Assembly (NCBI GenBank): GCA_965224535.1
Contig: CBDCZR010000018.1
Coordinates: forward strand, 1-64,000
Length of the DNA: 64,000 nt
Source: JBCDHN01 sp965224535
GTDB lineage: Bacteria; Verrucomicrobiota; Verrucomicrobiia; Verrucomicrobiales; DEV007
Direction of reading: 5' to 3'
Shown here: piece after piece, positions 31,097 through 40,225 of the stretch
How the letters are laid out: every line of letters begins with the position of its first letter
Position numbering within the stretch: the first letter of the stretch is position 1
Translations under genes and position numbers: made by a program
The notes under the pieces: generated by a model
The model's database searches: none
Seen by the model: only the letters and a program-made list of their open reading frames with translations
Told to the model about the DNA's origin: nothing

Positions 31097-33817
31097 ATGG
31101 GACAGCACGCCATTTCACGCGCAATCATCTCGCTAAGGGGAATCGGAAAAATAGCTGATCAAATCTGCTGGTTCTCTTGCTCGATGCCGTCGTTGGACCT
31201 TGGATCAAATAGCTCGCTATGTTCACCAAGATCCGCCTTGGCCTCGAACAAGAGCCCTGCGCACATTCGATCATCTATTTTCCCGATTCCCCTAACGGCC
31301 GCGATTTTGCTGGCGCCGTGGACTGCGCCGGCCACACCCGCTAACAAAGCGGCGTTGGGCCGGTTTCTCGGCGAATTTTTGCCGGCGGCGACGGATTCCT
31401 GCGTCACTTGTCACGTCCGCGCTCATGCCGATGGCGCCGAGACCTTGGCGGACTTTCCCCACAACCCGTTCGGCAAGCGATTGGCGAGTTTGGGCGAAAA
31501 TTTCCCAATCGGCGACCGTTTGGCGCAAATTTCCCGCGAGGATGCCGACGGCGACGGGACCAGAAATTTGGACGAATTGCTGGCCGGCTCGAAACCCGGC
31601 GATGCCGCCTCCGCCGCACGGCCTGAAGACGAAAAGCTGGCCGCATTTTCCGAGTTTCAGCGCCGCTACCCGTGGAGACCGTTTCAGCCGGTGAAACGCC
31701 CGGAGCCGCCTACGCCGCAAAACCCGAAATTCGCGATTCGCAGCCCCATCGACGCGTTTGTGGCCGAAAAACACGCGAAATTCGGCCTGACTCCGCGACC
31801 CGACGTGGCCAAGGAGGTCTGGTTGCGCCGGGTGCATCTGGATTTGACCGGATTAAGCCCCACACCGGCCGAGCGAGCCGCGTTTTTGGCCGATGAATCG
31901 GGGCAGGCTTACGCCGCGGTGGCCGATCGGCTTTTGGATAGCCCGGCTTACGGCGAACGCTGGGCTCGGCACTGGATGGACGTGTGGCGTTACAGCGACT
32001 GGGCCGGGTATCGGGATGCCTTGCGCGATAGCCAGCGGCACATTTGGCACTGGCGAGACTGGATCGTCGAGGCGCTGAACGCCGACAAGGGTTACGACCA
32101 GATGATCCTGGAAATGCTGGCTGCCGACGAGCTTTACCCCGAGGACGAAGCCGCTTTGCGCGCCACCGGCTACCTGGCGCGCAACTTTTTTCGCGACCGC
32201 AATCAGTGGCTGGACAACGTGGTGAGCCACACCGCGCAGGGAATGTTGGGCATCACCCTGGGTTGCGCAAAATGTCACGATCACATGTACGACCCCTTCC
32301 CCATGCGCGATTACTATGCCATGCGCGCCATTTTTGAGCCCCACCAGGTTCGCACCGATCGCGTGCCCGGCGAGTTGAACGTGATGAAGCTGGGTTTGCC
32401 GCGAGTTTACGACGTTTCCACTGCTTCAAAGACGTTCATGTTCGATCGCGGGGACGAGCGTTACCCGCTCAAGGACGAGGTCATCCCGCCGGGGCCGCCA
32501 TCCGCGCTGGGGGGGAGTTTTTCGGCCAAACCGGTGAAATTGCCCCTCTTGGCGTCCCAACCGGACAAACGCGAGTTCGTCCGCGCCGATTTGATCGCCA
32601 AGGCCGAGGCCGACCTGCGCGCCGCGACGTCCGAGGCGCAGAAAAACGCGGCTGCCAGCGCTTTGGCGGCGTTGAAGGCGCTCATCGCGATCGAAAACCT
32701 GGAAGACGCCGGAAAAAAGGAGACCCCGGCTTGGGATGAAGCTGCCAAAGCCGTGGCCGACCTGCAACGCAGGGAAAAGCTGGCTGCGGCTCGCTGGAAA
32801 CTGCAATCCGGCCGAAACGCCGAAAACAAAGCCCAGAGCGAGATGGCCAAGGCGAAGGAGAAAAAGGACAAAGCTGCCGAATCGCGCGCCGGCAAGGCAA
32901 TGGCGGCAGCGAAAAAATCGATCGCCGGCGCCGAAAAACTCCTCGCCGCGGCGGAAAAAGCGATGGGCGCCAAACCCACCACCAAATACGCGCCGCGTCC
33001 GCAAGCCAAGTATCCCGCACAAAGCAGCGGCCGCCGGCTCGCGTTCGCGCGGTGGCTGACTGATGCAAAAAATCCGCTGACCGCGCGCGTGGCCATGAAT
33101 CACATCTGGCTGCGCCATTTCGGCCAAGCGATCGTCCCCACCGTCAACGAATTCGGCGCCCACGGCCAACCGCCTACCCATCCGGCTCTGCTCGACTGGC
33201 TGGCGGCGGAATTCATGGCGCAAAATTGGAGCATGAAGGCGATGCACCGCCAAATTGTGCTCAGTTCCACCTACCGCATGGCCGGAACGCCGGATGATGC
33301 CAACGCCGCCGCAGATCCTGACAACGTCTACCTCTGGCGCATGCCCTCGCGCCGGATGGAGGGCGAAATCGTCCGCGATAACCTGCTGCACATCGCCGGA
33401 ACGCTCGATGCCACGCTGGGCGGGCCGGACATCGCTCACACCGCCGCGCAAAGCTCCAAACGCCGCTCCATTTACCTGCGGCACGCCCACGAAAAGCTGG
33501 TGGAATTCGTGCAGATTTTCGATGGGCCCAAGGTGAGCGAGTGCTACATGCGCGACACCACGGTTCAACCGCATCAAGCCCTGGCCCTGGCCAACAGCCA
33601 GCTAACCTTCGAGCAATCCAAGGTCCTGACCGGCGAGCTAAGTCGCAAAAACCCGGACAACGCCGCCTTTGCCGAAGCCGCCTTCATCCGCGTGCTGGCT
33701 CGCGAGCCAAAACCCGAGGAACGCCGGCTTTGCGAAGAATTCCTGGCCGACGGCGCCGCCCGCGAAAACCTGGTGATGGTGCTCTTCAATCACAACGAGT
33801 TTGTGACCGTGCGATAG
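31097..33817 (+). CDS. DUF1549/DUF1553 haem protein with in-frame palindromic insertion
   Basis: The protein has 906 residues from the ATG at 31097. Reading across the insertion gives MGQHAISRAIISL plus TAAILLAPWTAPATPA, a perfect signal peptide split by 53 codons of a palindromic repeat. After it come a CVTCH haem motif near residue 102 and the DUF1549 (PSCyt2) domain with LRRVHLDLTGLSPTPAERAAFL. A second haem motif, CAKCHDHMYDPF, is near 391. An Ala/Lys coiled coil spans about 500-625, and a DUF1553 (PSD1) domain (NPLTARVAMNHIWLRHFGQAIV) ends the protein. These secreted proteins are typical of Planctomycetes and Verrucomicrobia, and their biochemical role is unproven. The insertion may impair export. 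Confidence 0.8.
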   Translation: MGQHAISRAIISLRGIGKIADQICWFSCSMPSLDLGSNSSLCSPRSALASNKSPAHIRSSIFPIPLTAAILLAPWTAPATPANKAALGRFLGEFLPAATDSCVTCHVRAHADGAETLADFPHNPFGKRLASLGENFPIGDRLAQISREDADGDGTRNLDELLAGSKPGDAASAARPEDEKLAAFSEFQRRYPWRPFQPVKRPEPPTPQNPKFAIRSPIDAFVAEKHAKFGLTPRPDVAKEVWLRRVHLDLTGLSPTPAERAAFLADESGQAYAAVADRLLDSPAYGERWARHWMDVWRYSDWAGYRDALRDSQRHIWHWRDWIVEALNADKGYDQMILEMLAADELYPEDEAALRATGYLARNFFRDRNQWLDNVVSHTAQGMLGITLGCAKCHDHMYDPFPMRDYYAMRAIFEPHQVRTDRVPGELNVMKLGLPRVYDVSTASKTFMFDRGDERYPLKDEVIPPGPPSALGGSFSAKPVKLPLLASQPDKREFVRADLIAKAEADLRAATSEAQKNAAASALAALKALIAIENLEDAGKKETPAWDEAAKAVADLQRREKLAAARWKLQSGRNAENKAQSEMAKAKEKKDKAAESRAGKAMAAAKKSIAGAEKLLAAAEKAMGAKPTTKYAPRPQAKYPAQSSGRRLAFARWLTDAKNPLTARVAMNHIWLRHFGQAIVPTVNEFGAHGQPPTHPALLDWLAAEFMAQNWSMKAMHRQIVLSSTYRMAGTPDDANAAADPDNVYLWRMPSRRMEGEIVRDNLLHIAGTLDATLGGPDIAHTAAQSSKRRSIYLRHAHEKLVEFVQIFDGPKVSECYMRDTTVQPHQALALANSQLTFEQSKVLTGELSRKNPDNAAFAEAAFIRVLAREPKPEERRLCEEFLADGAARENLVMVLFNHNEFVTVR
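31133..31295. repeat. Palindromic MITE-like element 2 with CTAA flanks
   Basis: Element 2 is flanked by CTAA at 31133-31136 and 31292-31295. The insert proper is 159 bases, or 53 codons. Its ends are inverted copies (GGGGAATCGGAAAAATAGCT against GGGGAATCGGGAAAATAGAT). The similarity continues with few gaps to the centre, so the whole element is one imperfect hairpin. It stays open in the reading frame of the host gene. It is about the same size as element 1 and, like it, sits after a CTA tetranucleotide, but the sequence is different. Confidence 0.8.
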
Positions 33818-33962
33818 CTCTCTTCCCGTTTTTTCGCGTTGGTTTTCAGCAAGAGGGCGTGAACGAGCGCTGGGCACAGTTTTGCGGCGACTGGCGACTG
33901 GCGACTGGCGCGGTCGAATACTTTTTCCGGCAAAAACCGCCAAAAGTGCTTTACCTTACGCC

Positions 33963-36185
33963 GTGCCCCACAACACCAACTCTGACACGACGCGAATTTT
34001 CTGGACGCCTGTCGCGATGGCGGGAATTGGCGCGATTTTGGCCTGGATCGCCGCCGGATTCCAGGCTGCGGCGGGAAATTGGGGATTGTTCGCCTGTCTG
34101 CTGCTTGCCGGTGGCTCAACCGCGGGCGCGGCGTGGTTTTTTCGCGTGAATCTGACGCGCGAACAACACGAGGCCCGGGAGGCGCGCCGGCTCCAAACGC
34201 TGGAAAGCGAGCAGCTCCAAGGATTGCGCACGGAGCTGGAAAACGAGGCTCTGGCCTTCGAACGCCGCCGGCAAAAGTTCGAGGACCGGCTCATGACTTA
34301 CCACGAGTGGCTGGAGTTCCCGAACATGGAGCAAATCGCCGAGGCGGAGCCGGCGAACGAGGAAATCGAGGCTCGGGACAAGGAGGTGTTGGCGACGGTT
34401 CAGCAAGCCGCGGACGAAATTTTCGAAGGGTTCCGCAACGATCGCTTCAGCGAAAACGGCTCGTTTGTGCCGCGTTTGTTGATCGATGAGGTGCTGGAAT
34501 TCGTGACCAACATCGCGCGAATTTACCAGCCTGAGTCAAGGGAGCCGCTGTTGGAGACTAGCGTGGAAAAACTGCTCAAAAGCATCAACCACATCTCCCT
34601 GCAGTTGCTCTTTCAGCTCGAACAATTGCCGCTGAATTTGAAGGATTACAGCCTGGCAAAGGCTTACGAGCACATCCGCACCGGGGCGCGGGTTTACGAC
34701 GCCTACAAGTCGGTTAGCCCCTATTTGCCCTACGCCAGTTACACCTGGAATTTGGGTCGCGTGATGCTGGGATTCGCCAACCCCATCCTCACCGGCACGT
34801 GGCTGCTGGGCTCGGAAATCGTGCGGCGCACGGGGCAAAAAATCTCCCAGCAATACCTGGAGCGCTACTCGCTCAAACTCACCGGCGAGGCCATCCGCAT
34901 CGTCGCCAATGAGACGGCCATGGTGTTCGACGAAAACTTTCGCTACCGCGACCCCAACTGGGTCTACGGGTTGGAGTTGACCGAGATGGTGCACGAGTTT
35001 CCGCTCTCGCGCGAGACGCTGCAACACGCGTTGACGGAGATCGGCAACCTGCCGCTGCGCAACAGCTACGACCGCGTGTTCCTCTACCGCTGCCTGGCAT
35101 CGGGACGCAGCCCGCGGCCGGAAATTTTCGTGAAGCAGGAGGCCCTGAGCGGCGAACAGCGGCGCCAAATCGTCGAACGGCTGGAACGCTTTTTCCGCCA
35201 CCACGTGCACGGACGCCGGCACGAGCGGGTTGCCAACTGGGCGTCCTCAGCGGGCGCACGATTGGGCATGCCGCTCCAGGTTTTGGACGCCGGCAGCAAA
35301 ACCGTCTCCGAGCGCGATTTTGGCAGTTCGTTAGCCTCCCTGGGCGCGTTTCTCTCCGCGGTGAAGGAGATGCCACCGGTGGAGATGCGCGAAAAATTGT
35401 TGGAATGTCAGGTAGCCGGCCAGTTCGACGAAAAGCTGCGCGACGAGGTTATCGATGACCTGGTCGAGCGGCCGCCGATGTTCTTCGATTTTCCGGATTT
35501 GGACCCAGAAAACCCGCTGGTGCCCACCTACTTCGAGGATTTGATGAAGCTGGAAACCGAGGTGCGGCCGGAGGACCTGCAAGGCCTCTGGGCCATTCGC
35601 GAAGCTGCCGAATACTTCCGGCGCGACCGCCCGGCGCTGGAGGGCCGCCTCTTCAAAGCTTACGCCGAACGCCTCGGCCGATTGCTCGATCCGGAGTCGC
35701 CCGAGCAACATTTGCATCCGCAACTCATCATGGCCCTACCGCGCGTGCTCGAACGCGAAGAGTTCCCCGGTTTCGTCTACCCGAAAGCCGGCCCGGAGGA
35801 TGAAACGGAGCGTTCGGGGCTATCATCGCTTCGCCTGCCCGGCCTGGCGCCCAGCAAGATCCAGCGCTGGCTCATCGGCACCGACCGGCGGCTGGTGGTG
35901 GTGGAAATTCGCGAAACGCTGGAGCTGGACGACTACAACCGCCAACAGGCCATTTGGATGCTGGCCGGCGACGATCCCCTGCTGGAAGACGCCGTGATTG
36001 AGCGGGCAAAGGGGATCATGAAGGCGCAGCTCATCATCCGCGGCGGACGTTGGCTTACCAATCTGCGCGACTCTTCCGGCGATTCGCCGGTTGGCCTGCG
36101 AATTCCGGGAGACAAGCTCAAGGGCTACGAAGGCTACTTTGGCCCGTTGCTGCGTTGGCTGAAAGACCGGGGAATTGGCGGCTGA
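33963..36185 (+). CDS. Two-TM protein of unknown function, intact copy
   Basis: I chose the GTG at 33963, giving a 740-residue protein. Two transmembrane helices lie at about residues 13-33 and 40-60, followed by a coiled coil (REQHEAREARRLQTLESEQLQ) and a large soluble domain. I do not recognise the family. Text such as RVYDAYKSVSPYLPYASYTWNLGR and VFLYRCLASGRSPRP has no obvious motif. The C-terminal helices resemble nothing I can name. Bases 35898-36228, which include its last 96 codons, are repeated almost exactly at 42482-42814. The repeat brackets the SIR2-TIR/STAND operon, so this gene marks the insertion point. Confidence 0.6.
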   Translation: MPHNTNSDTTRIFWTPVAMAGIGAILAWIAAGFQAAAGNWGLFACLLLAGGSTAGAAWFFRVNLTREQHEAREARRLQTLESEQLQGLRTELENEALAFERRRQKFEDRLMTYHEWLEFPNMEQIAEAEPANEEIEARDKEVLATVQQAADEIFEGFRNDRFSENGSFVPRLLIDEVLEFVTNIARIYQPESREPLLETSVEKLLKSINHISLQLLFQLEQLPLNLKDYSLAKAYEHIRTGARVYDAYKSVSPYLPYASYTWNLGRVMLGFANPILTGTWLLGSEIVRRTGQKISQQYLERYSLKLTGEAIRIVANETAMVFDENFRYRDPNWVYGLELTEMVHEFPLSRETLQHALTEIGNLPLRNSYDRVFLYRCLASGRSPRPEIFVKQEALSGEQRRQIVERLERFFRHHVHGRRHERVANWASSAGARLGMPLQVLDAGSKTVSERDFGSSLASLGAFLSAVKEMPPVEMREKLLECQVAGQFDEKLRDEVIDDLVERPPMFFDFPDLDPENPLVPTYFEDLMKLETEVRPEDLQGLWAIREAAEYFRRDRPALEGRLFKAYAERLGRLLDPESPEQHLHPQLIMALPRVLEREEFPGFVYPKAGPEDETERSGLSSLRLPGLAPSKIQRWLIGTDRRLVVVEIRETLELDDYNRQQAIWMLAGDDPLLEDAVIERAKGIMKAQLIIRGGRWLTNLRDSSGDSPVGLRIPGDKLKGYEGYFGPLLRWLKDRGIGG

Positions 36186-36228
36186 AACGCGGAAATCCGC
36201 GGAATTTCCCCGATTTTTACCGCGAACC
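35898..36228 (+). repeat. Left 331-bp direct repeat bracketing the immune operon
   Basis: These bases recur at 42482-42814 with about eight substitutions and two extra T bases. The left copy is the 3' end of the two-TM gene, its stop, the following intergenic bases and CCGCGAACC, which is the end of the slipin gene in the other copy. The homology stops at GTTGAAC here and at CTCGCC in the other copy. Confidence 0.9.
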
Positions 36229-36378
36229 GTTGAACTTGGACTACTAATACTAACAATCAATTCAACGTGCCCAAGAAATCACCGCTTCAGCGGAGTTTGA
36301 AATGATATTCGACTTTGCCACTCTAATCTAACGTTGCCTATTGATGCTATCGGCCTCGGTGACCAGTGGATTGCTGCC

Positions 36379-39300
36379 TTACTGTAGTTCGTTAGCTTCA
36401 GAATCCCCAGGTTTGTCCCGCGCGAAGTCCCCATCCAGATCGATCACAACACGGAAACCGATAAACGCCGTGCCAATTCGATCGGCGCGATTGCTCACCT
36501 TGGTGAGTGCGATCCACTCGATGTCACTGTCGATCCAGGATCCTCCCCGAAGTAAACTGGATTCGTAGAGTTTGGTATCACCGATGCACCATTCTCGCAC
36601 ATTGCCTCCCACTCCATACATTCCCAGCTTGTTTGGAGGGAATTGCGTCACCGGCGCAGTTCTAACAAATCCGTCGCGATAGCCAAGTAACTGAATGTTT
36701 TTGTTATCGTCTACCCTCCCCGGCGGCACGCCAAATTCGAGTCCGCCCAAGTTGGTGATGCCGTTGGAGAGTTGGACCGTGACCGCGGTACTCCACGGGT
36801 ATACCGGCGCTTGAGCGGTTTCTGCATCCATCCCTGCAACGGCCACTAGTTCCCACTCGAACGCGTCTTTGGGCAATCGGTAGACCAATTGATCCTTCTT
36901 AGAAATCCATTCGCAAAAGGCTCGGGCCTGTTCGAATCCAACGCCGGTCACGGGATGTTGCTTCCAGTCTTCAGGGAACAACTTCTTGGCTTCCTTCTCA
37001 AAATCCTCCCAAGAAAGACCCTTGGGCTCGTGAGCCTGCCAGTCGTTTGGGTTTCCCGACCAGCCAGTCGCATTGTTGACGGTGGCCTTGTCCGGTTCGT
37101 CCTCGGCGAACTTGCGGTAGGTTGCAAAGGTGATTTCGGTCAGGCCTATCATGGCAGTTTTTCCCGGAATCCTCACGAAGTCCAAGCCGAGGGAATTTCG
37201 GTAAGTCAGCGTATCATGACTAGCCCGGACTCGTTCGGGTTCGGTGTGAGGCGCCAAGACGTCGGCGAAGCGGTCATAGACTTCGGCATCCAGTATGCCA
37301 TTCTCACCTAGCTGGCGGAATTCGTTCAAAGCGGCGACAAAGGCTCGTACCGCGTCGGCATCGGGGACGATGCTCTTCTCGTCATCGACGTCGTCCAACT
37401 GCTTGAGCATGGCGCGCCAGCGTAGCAATTCGATCAGGGCTACTCGACCGGCCACACTGAGTGAATTGGGGTTTTGCGCCAGATAACCTTTTTCCTTGGG
37501 GATTCGCAAGTGGCTGCGGACGACGTTCTTCGTTGTTTCTCTACTTCGCACCACTTCTGTATTCTCCAGTTGGAGCCGCCGGAGATCGATCAGCATGTCG
37601 AATTCTATCCCGGCGGGCTTTCTGGAGAGTTTCCGAGCCTCTGTGCTGGCCGCGTCCAGTTCCGCGCGGGCCGCTTCTGCCATGGCATCGGTGATTTCGC
37701 TGGTTCTTTCTTTGAGAGTCAATTTCGCCAGATGAGCCCTCCGGTTGTTGATAAGCGCGGTATGGACGTCCACGAGCCGTTTTTCGGGTGCGTTGACTAT
37801 CAGGCGTTGCAGCATCTGCTGGTTTTGTTCGAAAAGCGCAAAATCGGCGTCCCGGATTGCTTCCCAGCGGTTCCGCCAGGAATCAAACAGGATAACGTCG
37901 GCGTGAAACTCGCGTTCGAGGTCCGCGATGTCCTTGGCGGGGTCGCCTGTGGGTTCGAACCCGGTCTCGGGTCGTCGAAAATTCTCAAGCCTTTCCCAGT
38001 AGGTAGCGGTAAGACTACGCTGAATGATCCCGAACGACTGTTGACTAAAACTAGTGTCGAAGTCCTCCGGAGACATCACGCTGGCAGCCCTCAGTTGCTC
38101 GATTTGGATCCGCAAGCGGTGGAGAGGGACCCAATCGGGGTCGCCGGGGACTGAGTTCAACTGGAACAGTATGGCTGAGGCACGCGCTTCGACCGATCCA
38201 ACCTGTCCAAACCGGCTGTGACGAATTCGCTCTGCCGCGGTATAGGCTTCGATGGTTCTCGCGGACCAGGCTCGAACCTTGCCGGCTGACTCCGGAGAGG
38301 TGTCGATTTTTGCGATAGCCAGAGCATTTCCCAAGCCTCGGCCCGCGACTTCGAACGCGCCGAGGTATTTTTCGACGGCGTCGCTCCATCTGTTTTCGTC
38401 TTCGGCAGAGCGAGCCTCACGAAGAGGTTTTTCATAGTTCTCGAGCGTTTCTACCTGTGTGACGGTGGAGGATCCTTGGAGCTTTAGCCTAAGATTCTCC
38501 GCTTGAAGTTGAGCGTTTTGCCCGATCAGCCTCTCTTTTTCGAGCTTTGCTTCTCGACGAGCTTCGTTCAACTGGTTCTCAGTATTTTCGATAGCCTCGT
38601 TGAGCCTTTGGCTGATTCGTGCAACATCGGCTTTCGCAATTTCGGCTTCGGATTGCGCTTTCCGGGCCTTTTCCGCCTGAGATTCTGCCTTTTTTTGGGC
38701 CTCAATCGCTTGGTCGCGAAGGACCTGAGCTTCGATTCGGAGCTTTTCCTCGCTCTTATGCGCAATCCTAACTTTTTCCTTGGCGGCTTCGGCTGTTGTG
38801 AACAAAACGTAAAACAAAATCGCTAACCCCGCGAAAATCACCGCACCCAATGACACCAGCCCGAAAATCACCTTGAATTTCCGCGATACCAACGGTGGAT
38901 CGACCCGCGCCGCGACGACTGGCGGAATCAGGCAATCGTGCGAAAGCTCGTAGAAATCCTTTCCGCGCACCGAATCGTGGCGCACCAACCGCATCGCTTC
39001 CAAACGCCGCAAGGTCGGCTCGTCAATCCCGAAGTCGCGGCGGATGGTTTGAACCGGCTGTGATTGGCGTCTCTCATCCGGGGTCAGCAGTCCGCTCTCA
39101 AAGAACTGCTGCACCTTTTGCGCGACCGGCGGGTCGAGACTAGCGAGCGATTCTTCATAGTAGTCGTTTACCGCGGCGGCAAAACCCTTCGGACCGTCGA
39201 GAAACTCGCGCGGCACAAGCAGGCGCCGAAGTTTGGGATGCTGCTGATGCACCCACTCCATTTTGCGCTCGATGCCTTGGCAGATGATCTGCAATTGAAA

Positions 39301-40200
39301 GGGCTCGATTTCGGCGAACTCCCGCCATGCATCTCCTTCCTGGTTGGCCCACTCCTCGTGCTTGCGCAAATCGGAAAAGGCCAACAGTTCCAGCACCCCG
39401 TCCACTTCCGCCTCGTTGTAATCGAACGGTGGAACGGCGAATTCGTCCCCTTCAACCGAGGCTGGTTCGATGATCGCGGCTTTGGCGGCTTCATAGTCCA
39501 ACGGGCGCAGAACGATGAGGTTATCGATGCCCGGGAGCATGCGTTTAAAGTCCTTGAGCCGGCTGATGAACTCTTCGCGCATTCCGATGACCACCCGTAC
39601 TTGGGGGGCGGTTTTGCTGAACGGCGGCGGATCATCGCTGGCAAAGCGTTGCCGCAAGCTTGGCGGCACTTCTTTGGAAAGCACCGGGGCTAATTCGCTG
39701 AGGATCGCTTTGCGGCTTTGATCGCTCAAGCGAGTGAACACCTCCTCAAACTGGTCGAGGACGAGAACCGGGGTGAGCAACTCGTCTTCCTGGCTCCAGA
39801 TTTCGGAGGATTTCAAGTAGGCCCAAAGGCTGGAGCGGTCGCCCTCCTTAAGTTCCAGCCCCTTGCAGTCGTCCTGGAACTGCGCTGTAAGGACATCGAC
39901 GATGGTCGGCTTGCGGCCGAGAACTTCCTCCAATTCGGCCTCGGAGAGGTGGAACCGAACGGTCATCGGGACGTAGCCTTCCTCGCGCAAGCGGGGGAAA
40001 ATGGCGGCCCTGAGAAGGGAGGACTTGCCAAGGCCGGAGCGGCCGGTGAGAACGGTCAGCTCATCGCGCAGGATCGTTTGGAAGAGCAACTCCTCCTCTT
40101 TGCGGCGGCCAAAGAACAGTTTGCGATCCTCCGGGCTATCGCCAAAGGGCTGGGTCCCCGGGTAGCGGTAGCGGCGATCAGTTGGATTCTGCTGGCTCAT
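36379..40200 (-). CDS. Membrane-anchored STAND ATPase with C-terminal FGE-like domain
   Basis: This is a 1273-residue protein. An nSTAND-type P-loop ATPase occupies about residues 15-440, with Walker A GRSGLGKSS at 53-61 and Walker B LVLDQFEE at 147-154; the RVVIGMREEFISRL sensor region follows. A winged helix (FGIDEPTLRRLEAMRLVR) precedes one transmembrane helix (about 442-468) and a coiled coil of roughly 110 residues. The C-terminal 250 residues are a formylglycine-generating-enzyme/sulfatase-modifying fold (LDFVRIPG, YGVGGNVREWC, LLRGGSW, GFRVV). The Cys-containing segment used for catalysis by true FGEs is not visible. STAND proteins are switches that oligomerise on recognising a trigger. 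It lies 25 bases after the SIR2-TIR gene and probably controls it. Confidence 0.85.
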   Translation of the reverse strand: MSQQNPTDRRYRYPGTQPFGDSPEDRKLFFGRRKEEELLFQTILRDELTVLTGRSGLGKSSLLRAAIFPRLREEGYVPMTVRFHLSEAELEEVLGRKPTIVDVLTAQFQDDCKGLELKEGDRSSLWAYLKSSEIWSQEDELLTPVLVLDQFEEVFTRLSDQSRKAILSELAPVLSKEVPPSLRQRFASDDPPPFSKTAPQVRVVIGMREEFISRLKDFKRMLPGIDNLIVLRPLDYEAAKAAIIEPASVEGDEFAVPPFDYNEAEVDGVLELLAFSDLRKHEEWANQEGDAWREFAEIEPFQLQIICQGIERKMEWVHQQHPKLRRLLVPREFLDGPKGFAAAVNDYYEESLASLDPPVAQKVQQFFESGLLTPDERRQSQPVQTIRRDFGIDEPTLRRLEAMRLVRHDSVRGKDFYELSHDCLIPPVVAARVDPPLVSRKFKVIFGLVSLGAVIFAGLAILFYVLFTTAEAAKEKVRIAHKSEEKLRIEAQVLRDQAIEAQKKAESQAEKARKAQSEAEIAKADVARISQRLNEAIENTENQLNEARREAKLEKERLIGQNAQLQAENLRLKLQGSSTVTQVETLENYEKPLREARSAEDENRWSDAVEKYLGAFEVAGRGLGNALAIAKIDTSPESAGKVRAWSARTIEAYTAAERIRHSRFGQVGSVEARASAILFQLNSVPGDPDWVPLHRLRIQIEQLRAASVMSPEDFDTSFSQQSFGIIQRSLTATYWERLENFRRPETGFEPTGDPAKDIADLEREFHADVILFDSWRNRWEAIRDADFALFEQNQQMLQRLIVNAPEKRLVDVHTALINNRRAHLAKLTLKERTSEITDAMAEAARAELDAASTEARKLSRKPAGIEFDMLIDLRRLQLENTEVVRSRETTKNVVRSHLRIPKEKGYLAQNPNSLSVAGRVALIELLRWRAMLKQLDDVDDEKSIVPDADAVRAFVAALNEFRQLGENGILDAEVYDRFADVLAPHTEPERVRASHDTLTYRNSLGLDFVRIPGKTAMIGLTEITFATYRKFAEDEPDKATVNNATGWSGNPNDWQAHEPKGLSWEDFEKEAKKLFPEDWKQHPVTGVGFEQARAFCEWISKKDQLVYRLPKDAFEWELVAVAGMDAETAQAPVYPWSTAVTVQLSNGITNLGGLEFGVPPGRVDDNKNIQLLGYRDGFVRTAPVTQFPPNKLGMYGVGGNVREWCIGDTKLYESSLLRGGSWIDSDIEWIALTKVSNRADRIGTAFIGFRVVIDLDGDFARDKPGDSEANELQ

Positions 40201-40225
40201 GACTCCTATTCCACTGCGTTAGGTG

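Noticed and set aside
36186..36378. A possible integrase or transposase at the edge of the immune operon
   Set aside because: The 190 bases hold no open frame with recombinase motifs; nothing at the other edge either.
36379..37200. A dedicated sulfatase-maturating enzyme for the window's sulfatases
   Set aside because: The FGE-like domain is fused to a STAND ATPase, lacks an export signal and lacks the catalytic cysteines.
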